Under the pieces are notes generated by a model. It did not search any database. It was not told the DNA's origin and worked only from the letters and a program-made list of their open reading frames with translations. The position numbers and the translations under genes were made by a program. This document shows positions 24,540 to 32,164 of a DNA stretch of 32,164 nt, piece by piece. This stretch comes from Sutterella wadsworthensis 2_1_59BFAA (GTDB taxonomy: Bacteria; Pseudomonadota; Gammaproteobacteria; Burkholderiales; Burkholderiaceae_F). Position 1 is the stretch's first letter. Each line of letters begins with the position of its first letter. The stretch spans positions 306,476 to 338,639 of the forward strand of contig NZ_JH815516.1 in the NCBI RefSeq assembly GCF_000297775.1, in the 5' to 3' direction.

Positions 24540-25111
24540 GTGTGCTCGGCATGAGCACGTTCTAACGGGTGAAAGTCCCGAGAGGGGCTGGCAGTTGCAA
24601 CCTCATAGCCAAAAGCAAAGTGTGCGTCGCGACGCGTAGGCTGAAAGAAGCTGGAAGCAAACCCTTTGATTACCTCGCGCAGTCGAGGCAGAAGCCTTGA
24701 AGAGTACAGGAGGGAGCTGAAGGCTTTCGTCCTTGGCTAGGTCAACTATTCCGCGGCGTCGACGATGGCGAAATTCGTCAGACGCACCGATGAATGGTTG
24801 GGTAGACGCATCCGACAGATCTACTGGAAGCAGTGGATGAAGGTTCGGACTAAGTTTGCGGCGCTCAGGAAACTGGGCGTAGACGACAAGGTGGCTTGGA
24901 AGTGGGGCAATACCCGTAAGTCGTACAGGTATACAGCAAACAGTTGGATACTCTCGACTTCGCTGCCAAATGACCGACTCCGAGAATTGGGATGGACGTG
25001 CCTAGGGGACGTCTACAAGTAGGAAGTTCTCTGAGGCTATTGATAACCGCCCACTGCGGATCAGCACGGGGGGGGGGCTGAGGACCGAAAGTCCTCCCCT
25101 CCCTATCCGAT
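24540..25111 (+). mobile_element. Group IIC intron remnant, internally deleted
   Basis: The element begins GTGTGCTCGGCATGAGCAC, the 5' end typical of group IIC introns. It continues with domain I landmarks: GGGTGAAAGTCCCG, GGCTGGCAGTTGCAACC, and CTGAAAGAAGCTGGAAGC. About 170 bases in, it jumps to the C-terminal end of the intron-encoded maturase. After the maturase stop come a degenerate domain V (AACCGCCCACTGCGGATCAG near 25046 plus a G-run) and a domain VI hairpin GAGGACCGAAAGTCCTC, ending CCTATCCGAT near 25111. Full-length relatives with ORF are near 1.9 kb; this copy is 572 bp. It sits right after the dsbA terminator tail, the known target type of IIC introns. It cannot be mobile by itself. 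Confidence 0.85.
24709..25022 (+). pseudogene. Group II intron reverse transcriptase/maturase, C-terminal remnant
   Basis: From 24765 the frame reads MAKFVRRTDEWLGRRIRQIY, then WKQWMKVRTK, KLGVDDKVAWKWGNTRKSY and ending LGDVYK. This is the GIIM maturase (domain X) end of group II intron proteins. Upstream in the same frame, ELKAFVLG-stop-VNYS corresponds to the conserved 'L.GWVNYF' element with the Trp codon changed to TAG (24738-24740). The reverse transcriptase domain is deleted. No function is expected. Confidence 0.85.
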
Positions 25112-25199
25112 TGTCCGGGTGAAGCCAAGCGCCCAAATCGCGTCATACACAAGTCTTCGCAGAGGAACAAAAATACCTCCGTTCGGTGTGTTGCGGAAT

Positions 25200-25208
25200 T
25201 GATATACT
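25200..25208 (+). promoter_or_regulatory. Extended -10 promoter of the second autotransporter
   Basis: TGATATACT fits the extended -10 form, with TATACT at 25203-25208. No clear -35. Start near 25215 would give a leader of about 112 bases. The rest of 25112-25326 shows nothing else recognised. Confidence 0.45.
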
Positions 25209-25326
25209 TTTCGGGTTTCGAAACGACTGCAGGACAGGGATTGGCAATGAATTAGGGGAAAACCCTACCCCCCTTCGGGTAAAAGGTAATTTGAGCGTGT
25301 TTCTTACTTTTGAGAGGAGAACTCGC

Positions 25327-27621
25327 ATGTCGGGCTTCAAACTTGCACCCCTTTCCCTGATCGTCGGATCGCTGTTCGTCGTCAACGCCGTTCAGGCTCA
25401 GGACTTCACGCTTGACGGTTCCTCGGCCGACGTCACGCAGAACGTCACCGCCGAAGACAAGATCACGTCCCTGAATGTTTCGGGTGGCCATACCGGCACG
25501 ATCACCGGCGAGACGATCACCATCAGCGGAACGGGCAATGTGGCGAACGTTACAACAGCTGGCCATCCCACGGCAACGGTCTCCACCCTGACGATCGGCA
25601 CGGACCAGACGAAGAAGGTCTCCATCACGACGGACAAGGACTGGGATCTCTACAACAATGGATCCAGCCTGACGGTGCTGGGTGAGGAGATTCATCTCGA
25701 ACGCACGTCCGCGGATGGCGCTAACTATGGCGAAGCCTTCCGCACAACGGGCTACGGCACGACCAAGGTTGGCAATGAAAAGACGAAGCTCGTCTCCATC
25801 AAGAGCAAGGGCGACTGCATTGCGCTGTTGCCGTACGGTGGCAAGAGCCAAACGAACGGCAGCGTGACGGTGACGGCTGAAGAGATCCGTCTTGAAGCCG
25901 GTGCCAACGGCATCTGGGCCCAGAACAACTCCACCGGCATCGAAGGCGCATATGCTCCCGTTGTGTTGAACGCCACGAAGGGCATTCACATCACGGCCGG
26001 CAGCTCCGCGCTCGTCGCAATGTCCCAAGGGAGGATCGAACTCAACGGCAACACGTACATCAAGGGCGAGAACGCCATCCTGACCCGCGGTGAATCCATC
26101 GTCACGATCAACAAGTCCGGCAAGGACATCGTCCAGATGGAGGGCGACATCAATTTCAACTATGACAAGCCGACGTCCGGGACTGGTGTCGACGCGGACG
26201 TCAATATCAATCTGTCGGGTGCGGACTCCTACTGGGTCGTGACCTGGGGCCAAGGCAAGCCGGATGACCTCGCCAAGCTTGAAGTCCATGATCTGACGCT
26301 TTCGCTCAGCGACGGCGCGCAGTGGACGCCGACGAAGATCGTTGAGAATGATGTTGTGAACAACGGCACGATCTATACGAATATGAACAACCTCGTTCTC
26401 AACGGCGGTGCCGTCAATGTCACGAGTCCCGACGTCCAGGTGACTGTCGACAACCTGACGGGTGACGGCGGTGCGGTCAATCTTGCCACCGATCTGACGG
26501 CTGAGGAAGGTCAGCAAGCCGGTACGATCACGGTCACCAAGGCCGACGAGAACACCGACCTGACCGTCAAGCTCAAGAACGCCGACATGACGAAGGATCT
26601 GACGGCCGACGACGTCACGCCCGAACAGGCCGCGGCCCTGAACAAGAACGTGCAGGGCGATGTCAAGTCGACCGTGAAGGTTGACGAAGGCATGTACAAC
26701 GGCGCCTTTGACGTGACGGACGCCGGCTCCACCATCAGCCGCGGGCCCAACAGCGTCATGCAGTCCACGCTCGAACTCGCGGCTGCAACTCCCCTTGCGC
26801 TCAACCGCATTCTCGTCAACGACGTTCACAAGCGCATGGGCGACATCCGCTCCATGAAGACGACCTCCGGCGTCTGGGCGCGTTATGACGGCGGCAAGCT
26901 CTCCGGCGACGCGGACCTCGAAAACGACTTCCACACCATTCAGGTCGGTGTCGACACGATGCCGACGGCCGACGCGCCGCGCTTCGGCGTTGCTCTGGCC
27001 TACACGATGGGCGACGCCGAATATGCTCGCGGCGAAGCCGACATGGACGCCTTCAGCCTCGCGGCCTACGGACTCTGGATGGGTGAAGCCGGTCAGTTCG
27101 TCGACGTCGTGGCTCGTCTCGGCAAGGCTTCGACCGACATGACGGTGGACGGCAGCAAGAAGGGCTCGATGGACAACATCGTCACCGCGCTCTCCGGTGA
27201 ATTCGGCTGGCGCTTCGACCTGACGAAGTCCTTCTACCTCGAACCGCAGGTTGAACTGGCCTACACTCACGTCGATGCCGACGACCTCGTCCTGTCCGAC
27301 GGTTCGAACTACCGCTTCGACGACGCCGACAGCTTGATGGGCCGCGCCGGCTTCGCGCTCGGCTTCCAGTGTCCCGAAACGGGCAACTCCGCGTACGTCC
27401 GCGTGTCCGCCGTGCATGAATTCATGGGCGACGCCGGCGTCACGGGCGGCAACGGCACCGTCTATGAAATCGACGGCAAGGACACCTGGGTTGAATACGG
27501 CCTCGGCGCCAATTTCATTCTGACGAACTCCACCTACCTCTGGGCGGACGTCGAACGTACCAGCGGCGGTTATCTTGACGAAGACTGGCGTGCTACCGTC
27601 GGCGTTCGCTACAACTTCTGA
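25327..27621 (+). CDS. Autotransporter with beta-helix-like passenger
   Basis: The 764-residue protein has an ordinary signal peptide (SLIVGSLFVVNAVQA|QD), unlike the extended one of the first autotransporter. The passenger (about 25-480) is rich in Thr, Val, Asn and Gly, with short beta-strand-like repeats and no protease or Pmp motif. The junction NDVHKRMGDIRSMKTTSGVWARYDGGKL is the classical linker into the autotransporter barrel. The last about 285 residues form that barrel and end GVRYNF with terminal Phe. GAGAGGAGA precedes the ATG at 25327. It is a likely surface protein; ligand unknown. It stands alone with its own terminator and a copy of the 76-bp repeat. Confidence 0.92.
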   Translation: MSGFKLAPLSLIVGSLFVVNAVQAQDFTLDGSSADVTQNVTAEDKITSLNVSGGHTGTITGETITISGTGNVANVTTAGHPTATVSTLTIGTDQTKKVSITTDKDWDLYNNGSSLTVLGEEIHLERTSADGANYGEAFRTTGYGTTKVGNEKTKLVSIKSKGDCIALLPYGGKSQTNGSVTVTAEEIRLEAGANGIWAQNNSTGIEGAYAPVVLNATKGIHITAGSSALVAMSQGRIELNGNTYIKGENAILTRGESIVTINKSGKDIVQMEGDINFNYDKPTSGTGVDADVNINLSGADSYWVVTWGQGKPDDLAKLEVHDLTLSLSDGAQWTPTKIVENDVVNNGTIYTNMNNLVLNGGAVNVTSPDVQVTVDNLTGDGGAVNLATDLTAEEGQQAGTITVTKADENTDLTVKLKNADMTKDLTADDVTPEQAAALNKNVQGDVKSTVKVDEGMYNGAFDVTDAGSTISRGPNSVMQSTLELAAATPLALNRILVNDVHKRMGDIRSMKTTSGVWARYDGGKLSGDADLENDFHTIQVGVDTMPTADAPRFGVALAYTMGDAEYARGEADMDAFSLAAYGLWMGEAGQFVDVVARLGKASTDMTVDGSKKGSMDNIVTALSGEFGWRFDLTKSFYLEPQVELAYTHVDADDLVLSDGSNYRFDDADSLMGRAGFALGFQCPETGNSAYVRVSAVHEFMGDAGVTGGNGTVYEIDGKDTWVEYGLGANFILTNSTYLWADVERTSGGYLDEDWRATVGVRYNF

Positions 27622-27671
27622 CGACAGGTCGACCCGTCCGTTCATGACGTGATGAACGGTTCGGTACGTCG

Positions 27672-27709
27672 GGCGCTCGGCTCCTCACCTCGATGGCCGG
27701 GCGCCTTTT
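27672..27709 (+). terminator. Intrinsic terminator of the second autotransporter
   Basis: GGCGCTCGGC (27672-27681) pairs with GCCGGGCGCC (27696-27705) with one G-U pair, followed by TTTT. A smaller hairpin (27638-27645 with 27652-27659) lies just before. Confidence 0.85.
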
Positions 27710-27719
27710 CCATCCTAAC

Positions 27720-27795
27720 CCGAACGTCATTCCCGCAGTACTCAGGGACCTGCACGAACGCCTCCGACGCCAATCGACGCGGAGGCGTTTTGTTT
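27720..27795 (+). repeat. 76-bp terminator-bearing repeat, copy 2
   Basis: This copy matches 24464-24539. Its hairpin is ACGCCTCCG (27758-27766) with CGGAGGCGT (27780-27788), followed by TTTGTTT. It is uninterrupted by intron sequence and forms a second terminator behind the autotransporter. Confidence 0.85.
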
Positions 27796-27801
27796 ACCTT
27801 C

Positions 27802-28200
27802 TCATTTCCTCTTTCCGTGCTCGACGAGCATGGCGTGTGCCGAGAGTCCGTCCTGCGCTTCTTCAAGCGTCGGGAGTATCTTCTCCTCAAAGACCTTCGC
27901 CGCCGTCTCGGCCGTGAGCATGACCGCCTCGGCCGCTGAACGCCGGTCGCCCACAAACCACATCCTTCGTCGCCTCACGCTCGCCTGCACGGGCTCGATC
28001 ACGAGGTTCTCGAGAAACATCCGCCCGCACCAGAGGTTCGTGGGCGGAAGCAGCGACCAGCCGCCCGTCTCAGCCATGAGGCCAACGAGCTTGTGGGAAG
28101 AACTCACGAGAATGCGCCTCGCGGGCCGAACATCCATCGTCCTCAGAATTCGTTCGCTCTCGACCTCGTCCGAACTCCCGCCGCATACCCGGTGAAGTGC
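27802..28200 (-). pseudogene. LysR-family regulator, C-terminal remnant
   Basis: The frame ending at 27802 reads SSSHKLVGLMAETGGWSLLP, then PTNLWCGRMFLENL, RRRRMWFVGDRRS and EKILPTLEEAQDG. This is the second half of a LysR substrate-binding domain, where 'v..G.G.s.LP' is a typical signature. The helix-turn-helix and first effector half are missing, and coding resemblance fades near 28200. An ATG at 28137 exists but would give only a domain fragment. It lies back to back with the lyase remnant, as LysR regulators often do with their target genes. Confidence 0.65.
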
Positions 28201-28269
28201 CTCGTGGCGGCAAGGGTCCTCACATCCGTCGTCCTTTCGCCCGCCGCGCGTCCCGCGCAGAGCAGAAAG

Positions 28270-29250
28270 TCATCGTCATGCAGTAGCGCCCGAGCTCGAC
28301 CGCATCATCGAAGGCGTCGAGGTGCTCGGCGACGTCTTCGGCGCGAAGGCTGATGCCTTCAGGCACGTCGTCAAGCTCGGCCGCACCTGCTGGCAGGACT
28401 CGCTCCCGCACACGCTCGGAGAGGAGTTCGGCGGCTATGCCGCTCTCATGCGGCGTCTGGCCGGCAAGCTCCGTGCCGTGCTTCCGGGGTGCTTTGAGAT
28501 CTGCATGGGCCGGCACGGGGCTCGGAGCCGATCCCGGCTACATGGACGCCCTCTACCGCCACCTTTCCGACATCTATGGCGAAGAGGTCCGCCCGACGGC
28601 GTCTCTCTTTGACGGCCTGCAGAACGCAGACTTCTTCGTGACGGTCTCGGGGCTCGTCAAGGAGGTCGCGACCTTGCTCTCCAAGATCACTAGGGACCTG
28701 CGCCTCATGAGCAGCGGCCCGCGCTCGGGCTTCATGGAGGTCCGGCTGCCGCCCTGAGTCTCGGAAACTCCATCATGCCGGGCAAGATCAACCCGACGCT
28801 TTCCGAGATGGTGATCCAGATCGCCCACCAGGTTGTCGGCAACGACGTCGCCGTCTCCATGGCAACGACGAGGGCGAACTTGACCTCAACGTTTGGGATG
28901 CCACCTTCTACAAGTGCCTCTTCGAGAGCATGCAGCTCGTCGGCGACGAACTCGTCATCCTGAGGCGCGACTGCGTCGAGGGCATCGTCGCCTGCGAGGA
29001 TCGCTGCCCCGCCGAAGCCGAAAGCTCCATCGCGCTCTCGCGCGTCCTCGCAACCATCTTCGGCTACCCCGAGGGCGTGAAGGTCGCCCACTACTGCGAA
29101 GAGCACGGCGTCACCGTGAAGGAGGCCGTCCTCGCCATGGGCCTTCTCAACGAGGCCGACGCCGACCGACTTATCGATCCCATCCTCATGACCGACCCCG
29201 AGGCCATGGCTCGCGCCATCGCTGAAATCAGGGCGCGCATCGACGGCTGA
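28270..29250 (+). pseudogene. Aspartate ammonia-lyase/fumarase-family lyase, truncated and frameshifted
   Basis: Pieces in different frames align in order with the aspartase/fumarase superfamily. LDRIIEGVEVLGDVFGAK and VKLGRTCWQDSLPHTLGEEF give the substrate-binding helix. GADPGYMDALYRHLSDIY and LSKITRDLRLMSSGPRSG follow, then GNSIMPGKINPTLSEM, which is the family signature GSSxMPxKxN. The last pieces are GELDLNVWDATFYKCLFES and the C-terminal domain through VKEAVLAMGLLNEAD. Frame changes occur near 28510, 28758 and 28865. About 170 N-terminal residues are missing. It most resembles aspartase (aspA), but substrate specificity cannot be called. It is certainly inactive as encoded, unless sequencing errors are involved. 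Confidence 0.82.
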
Positions 29251-29283
29251 TGACATTCGACTGAGACGAAGACCGTGTGTCCG

Positions 29284-29335
29284 GGCCCCTCCGGCGAGGT
29301 GCTGCATCCCTCTCCGGTGGGGCCTCCTTCTTTTT
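29284..29335 (+). terminator. Intrinsic terminator of the lyase pseudogene
   Basis: GGCCCCTCCGG (29284-29294) pairs with CCGGTGGGGCC (29314-29324) with one mismatch, followed by TCCTTCTTTTT. Confidence 0.85.
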
Positions 29336-29870
29336 AGAAGTCCCGAACGGGACCTCTGTTCTCGAGATTCGACATAGGTCAAATCAGGTAAGGGAAAATT
29401 TACACTTCAGCCTTGCATACCGTCGACGCGCCCTGCTTCAGGCCCCATGACATCGGTCGAGAGAGGGTTGAGAGAGGCCTCCGGGGACCGTCATCCTTAC
29501 AGTCGTACTGCAGTTGCCGGCATGTGGATGTTCTGCAAGCGACTGTCATGCAGGCACTGTGAGGAGGCTGGTTTTCTCATATGTTCTGAAGGGGCCTCCG
29601 GAGAGCATACTTGTCCTGGATTTGTCTCAATGAGTACACTTCCGTATTCAGGCAGGCGGGCAGGCTCATTTTCTGCTCCACTTTTGCGTGCCTTCCTCTG
29701 CGCGAATTCTCTCATGGATTCAAGAGCTTTCGGTTCTGTTATGAGCAAAGAAACGCTAGGGTTATCCCCTTACGCAAGGAAGGGCAAAGTAGTGCATTCT
29801 TCTCAAGAGGCCGTCCGATCCACCTGCCTCCGGTGACGGGACATCCTCACGCGCTCCGTCGGCACTCTTC
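29336..29870. other. 535-bp stretch without a recognised gene
   Basis: Frames on both strands lack family resemblance and start signals. A weak FNR-like sequence, TCGACATAGGTCAA (29369-29382), lies ahead of TACACT (29401-29406), which could be a -10 box; what it would drive is not clear. Confidence 0.35.
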
Positions 29871-29879
29871 CTTTCGACA

Positions 29880-29984
29880 GAGCTGCGCCCCTCCCTCAAC
29901 CATCGGGAGGGCTGCCTGCTCATGAAGCATGGCATCGTTTGGCCCGGAGCGCCTCCAGTCAAGGCGCCGGGCCTTCTTTTTTTT
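29880..29984 (+). ncRNA. Candidate small RNA ending in a strong terminator
   Basis: Two hairpins follow each other: CCCTCCC (29889-29895) with GGGAGGG (29905-29911), then a long GC stem GGCCCGG (29941-29947) with CCGGGCC (29967-29973), extended by GCGCC/GGCGC, and TTCTTTTTTTT. No protein gene ends here, so the terminator is likely to end a non-coding transcript or a lost gene. No clear promoter or known RNA family was identified. Confidence 0.35.
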
Positions 29985-30174
29985 CGGGACTTCCTCGAGG
30001 GTCATCTCATCCGCCAACGGTTGACGGCTGTTCCTGTTCTTCACAGAAACAGCCGCAGGAAGCCTCCGAATTCATTCGGATGGAGGAATGCGGCAAACCT
30101 CTCTCTTCCGATCTATTTGGTTGTCCCCGATGAAAGGCGTGTGTCTTCCCACCCCCCTGTGCTAAGGTACTTCC

Positions 30175-30489
30175 ATGAGCACGAAATCCTTCATCATCAG
30201 TCTTCCGATCATCACCGGCGATCAAGACCGCCGTCGGCTGCGGAAGAGCTTCAGCTTCGGCTGCAACCTTCAGAACGCCGTCATGGGTGGTGGATGGGAT
30301 CGTGTTCTGATACATGGTCAGCTCCCTTTTTGCAAGGGTTGGGTGTCGCTTTTAGGGTACAGCTTCCCCCTGAGGGCGCGCAAACCCAAACGCGCGCCCT
30401 CATTCAATTCCGTGGCGAAGCCACATTCTGAAAACGTAACTCGATGGTCTGAAGCTCCGGCGTCGCGTGTTGGCGCACGAATAGGCTAA
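30175..30489 (+). pseudogene. Possible TnpB/OrfB-like N-terminal fragment
   Basis: The frame opens MSTKSFIISLPIITGDQDRR, then RLRKSFSFGCNLQNAVMGG. The pattern of a basic stretch followed by a helix ending in '(F/C)...QNAV' resembles the N-terminus of IS605-type OrfB/TnpB proteins. After about 45 residues the sequence loses this character and no RuvC or zinc-finger part follows, so it would be a truncated fragment. No IS605 ends were recognised. The family call rests on one short segment and is tentative. Confidence 0.3.
30371..30402. repeat. 11-bp perfect inverted repeat
   Basis: TGAGGGCGCGC (30371-30381) pairs with GCGCGCCCTCA (30392-30402) with a ten-base loop. Neither side has a real U-tract. 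It may be a terminator, an IS end, or a regulatory hairpin. Confidence 0.5.
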
Positions 30490-30910
30490 ATTCCCCATTC
30501 TCCTGCCTGGAAAGCGCTTAGAGAGACGCTCGAGAGCCTACATCGACTCGCGCACAATTAGCTGTCATCAGTCTTCGATCCCGTCCAAATCTTTAGCGCG
30601 GAACGCGCTAGTGACTTCGTTCAGACTTCTACCAGAAGAACCGCTTTCAACAATAATCGAAGTTGAAGAAAGGGCTTCACTGAAATACATCCGCGGTCAG
30701 GAGGCATTCATTCCTAAGCCTCCGCCGACATAGTGAGATTCGGGACAATAGAGGTGCTTTATAAAAATGGCGTGATTAATGCCATCAAGGCGATATCACA
30801 TCAGAACACTCAGCATCACTCTATTGCGTTGAGCACGATTCATCACTAGTAGTTGCCTTCGTAGTCCTTGGCGGAATATTGCCGATGATCGCTATGCGCG
30901 ATCCGTACCT
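30490..30910. other. 421-bp stretch downstream of the IS110 transposase, no clear gene
   Basis: Base composition is more AT-rich than elsewhere. A 40-residue minus-strand frame (30568-30690) starting MYFSEALSSTSIIVESGSSG is protein-like but has no known match and no ribosome binding site. The right end of the IS110 element must lie somewhere after the transposase stop at 30911, but it has no inverted repeats that would mark it. Confidence 0.35.
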
Positions 30911-31975
30911 TTAACGGCTCGGGACGGGGGTGTAATCTACCTTGTCCTTCATCAGGCGATAAACAATTCTGGCGATCTTGGCTGCAATTGCACAGACAAT
31001 CACACCTCGTTTCTTGCCGCTGTCTCGCAACTTTCGAACCCAATCGCCAAAATTCCCTTTCAGCTTATCGGCGTGCATGAGTATTACCTGTCCGCATTGC
31101 ACCAGATTCGCTCGCAGCCTCTTGGGGCCGCATTTTGTGATGCCGTTTAGCGTGGTGTTGCCACCGGTGCTGTTCTGCTTTGGAACAAGCCCAATGGAGG
31201 CGGCAAACTGCCCGCTGTTTTTGAACCGCCCGATGTCGCCTCCGATGTGCACCAACATTCCGACTGCCGTCTGAGCACCAACCCCCGGTACGGTCATAAT
31301 GCGTTGGGCGTCGTCATCCGTCTTGGCGATCTCCTCCATGCGCTTTTTGGCTTCCTCCTCTTGCTCGAACAGGTTGAGCCACATCTCGCGTCGTCGGAGA
31401 AAAGACGACATCACTTCCTCAGGAATCGGTTCCGCATTCTTTTCAAGGTGAGCCATCATGCGAGACTGGATGAATTTTTTCGACTTGGGTCCGGGACAGC
31501 CGAACTCTTCGAGACCGGCATGGATCTGATTCCCCACCTGGATCCGCAACTCCTGAATGCTCTTGTACTCGTTCTGAAGGAATTGCAGCGACTGTTGGCG
31601 TTGATTCTTCACGAAGACGAATTTGGTGCCGGGGACGTAGAGGAGCCTGGCAATGTAGTCCGCATCTCGAATGTCGTTCTTTTGACAAACATTGCGCAAT
31701 GCCTTGACATCAGCCCCTTTGACGAGCCGGGTGTCATGGCCGAGATCGGCAATGTCACGTGCGCGAACATGGCAACCTTTGCATGACTCCATCAGGACAA
31801 CTGCAGGCTGTGCGTTTGCAAGCCATTCCATAAGGTGCGGGTAGGCCCAGTTGGCTTTGGTGAAGCAGATCTTGTTGTCGGCATTGTATGCAACAACGTC
31901 GCAATGGTCTTTGGCCAGGTCGATGCCGATCGCAACGGCAATCTTGCGTTTCTCAAAAACTTGTGTAGTATTCAT
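30911..31975 (-). CDS. IS110-family DEDD transposase (bridge-RNA-type recombinase)
   Basis: The 354-residue protein has the two IS110 domains. The N-terminal RuvC-like part shows AVAIGIDLAKDHCDVV, VVLMESCKG and KNDIRDADYIARLL, which supply the D-E-D-D residues. The C-terminal Tnp domain shows IMTVPGVGAQTAVGML, GDIGRFKNSGQFAASIGLVP and KQNSTGG, which holds the catalytic serine. The length fits the family. ATG at 31975 follows AGGAG nine bases upstream. That ribosome binding site lies inside a long stem formed by the upstream leader. Related elements use an RNA from their own non-coding end to choose target and donor DNA. Confidence 0.95.
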   Translation of the reverse strand: MNTTQVFEKRKIAVAIGIDLAKDHCDVVAYNADNKICFTKANWAYPHLMEWLANAQPAVVLMESCKGCHVRARDIADLGHDTRLVKGADVKALRNVCQKNDIRDADYIARLLYVPGTKFVFVKNQRQQSLQFLQNEYKSIQELRIQVGNQIHAGLEEFGCPGPKSKKFIQSRMMAHLEKNAEPIPEEVMSSFLRRREMWLNLFEQEEEAKKRMEEIAKTDDDAQRIMTVPGVGAQTAVGMLVHIGGDIGRFKNSGQFAASIGLVPKQNSTGGNTTLNGITKCGPKRLRANLVQCGQVILMHADKLKGNFGDWVRKLRDSGKKRGVIVCAIAAKIARIVYRLMKDKVDYTPVPSR

Positions 31976-32150
31976 GACGAAGCACTCCTCTTATCGTTTG
32001 AGTTTTCACTGGACTCATTGGCACTTAGATGCCGCGGTACTCTCGGCCAGAAGCGAGATTTAAGAGAGAGTGCTTCTTTTGTTTGCAAGTTGTCAAGTTC
32101 TGCATTGATGGTCTCCGGTGTTCGATGCCCCTTCTGGAGCTGACCATCTA
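31976..32150 (-). ncRNA. Candidate bridge RNA / structured left end of the IS110 element
   Basis: Read on the minus strand, a 5' stem-loop forms from 32148-32136 with 32116-32107: GATGGT + CTCC pairs with GGAG + ACCATC with a three-base bulge. A linker of about 30 bases follows. Then a 14-bp stem with one bulge forms between 32075-32061 and 31993-31980, enclosing about 67 bases with small internal hairpins (GGCA/TGCC; TGAGT/ACTCA). This layout, a 5' stem-loop then a large internally looped stem next to the transposase start, resembles that described for IS621-type bridge RNA in the left end. The 3' arm contains the transposase AGGAG, so folding would block translation. Confidence 0.42.
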
Positions 32151-32164
32151 ATTAAAATGCGCGC

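Noticed and set aside
25252-27645. 797-codon open frame antisense to the second autotransporter
   Set aside because: The sense strand has a signal peptide, barrel and terminal Phe; the antisense frame has none of these.
30007-30315. Minus-strand 102-codon frame starting MYQNTIPSTTHDG with a GGGAG ribosome binding site
   Set aside because: The start signal is good, but the sequence has no family features and is antisense to the TnpB-like fragment; kept only as a possibility.
1-32164. CRISPR arrays, tRNA and rRNA genes
   Set aside because: No regularly spaced direct repeats and no tRNA or rRNA signatures were seen.

Overview
The window looks like chromosome from an anaerobic or microaerophilic betaproteobacterium of the Sutterellaceae type (Sutterella/Parasutterella group). 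This is inferred from high GC content, large autotransporters, an exported heme-less flavoprotein reductase, FNR-type boxes and protein resemblance; no 16S or other marker gene is present. IS-element sequence lies at both edges: the 3' end of an IS256-family transposase at the left, and an IS110-family transposase with its left-end leader at the right.

Layout. 1-600: transposase tail and large inverted repeats. 599-1478: a small membrane protein convergent with a HigA-like antitoxin. 1671-7456: a compact hypB-hypF-hypC-hypD-hypE operon for [NiFe]-hydrogenase cofactor assembly, ending in a strong terminator, with no hypA and no hydrogenase subunits in view. 7969-9724: HU, then queF overlapping an Rrf2-type regulator. 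10538-14734: a 1398-residue autotransporter whose passenger carries chlamydial Pmp-type repeats. 14912-17440 (minus): moeB-like and cysK genes in a probable operon, then an upstream MarR regulator with a probably leaderless mRNA. 17563-20489 (minus): a secreted alpha/beta hydrolase and an exported FMN/FAD reductase. 21313-21816: chorismate mutase. 22720-23343 (minus): an exported protein of unknown function. 23820-24461: a DsbA-like oxidoreductase behind a perfect FNR box. 25327-27621: a second autotransporter.

The right third is decaying. A group IIC intron remnant sits exactly at the end of the dsbA terminator, and that terminator belongs to a 76-bp sequence repeated after the second autotransporter. 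A LysR fragment and a frameshifted aspartase/fumarase-like lyase fragment lie back to back, as if one deletion removed both 5' ends. A possible TnpB-like N-terminal fragment and a possible small RNA follow.

Most noteworthy: (1) the IS110 leader, which folds into a 5' stem-loop and a long stem that buries the transposase ribosome binding site, making it a candidate bridge RNA; (2) the intron/terminator-repeat junction; (3) the Pmp-type autotransporter; (4) the leaderless marR-type promoter with its palindrome filling the spacer; (5) a cysK-moeB pair whose MoeB lacks the usual conserved cysteine.
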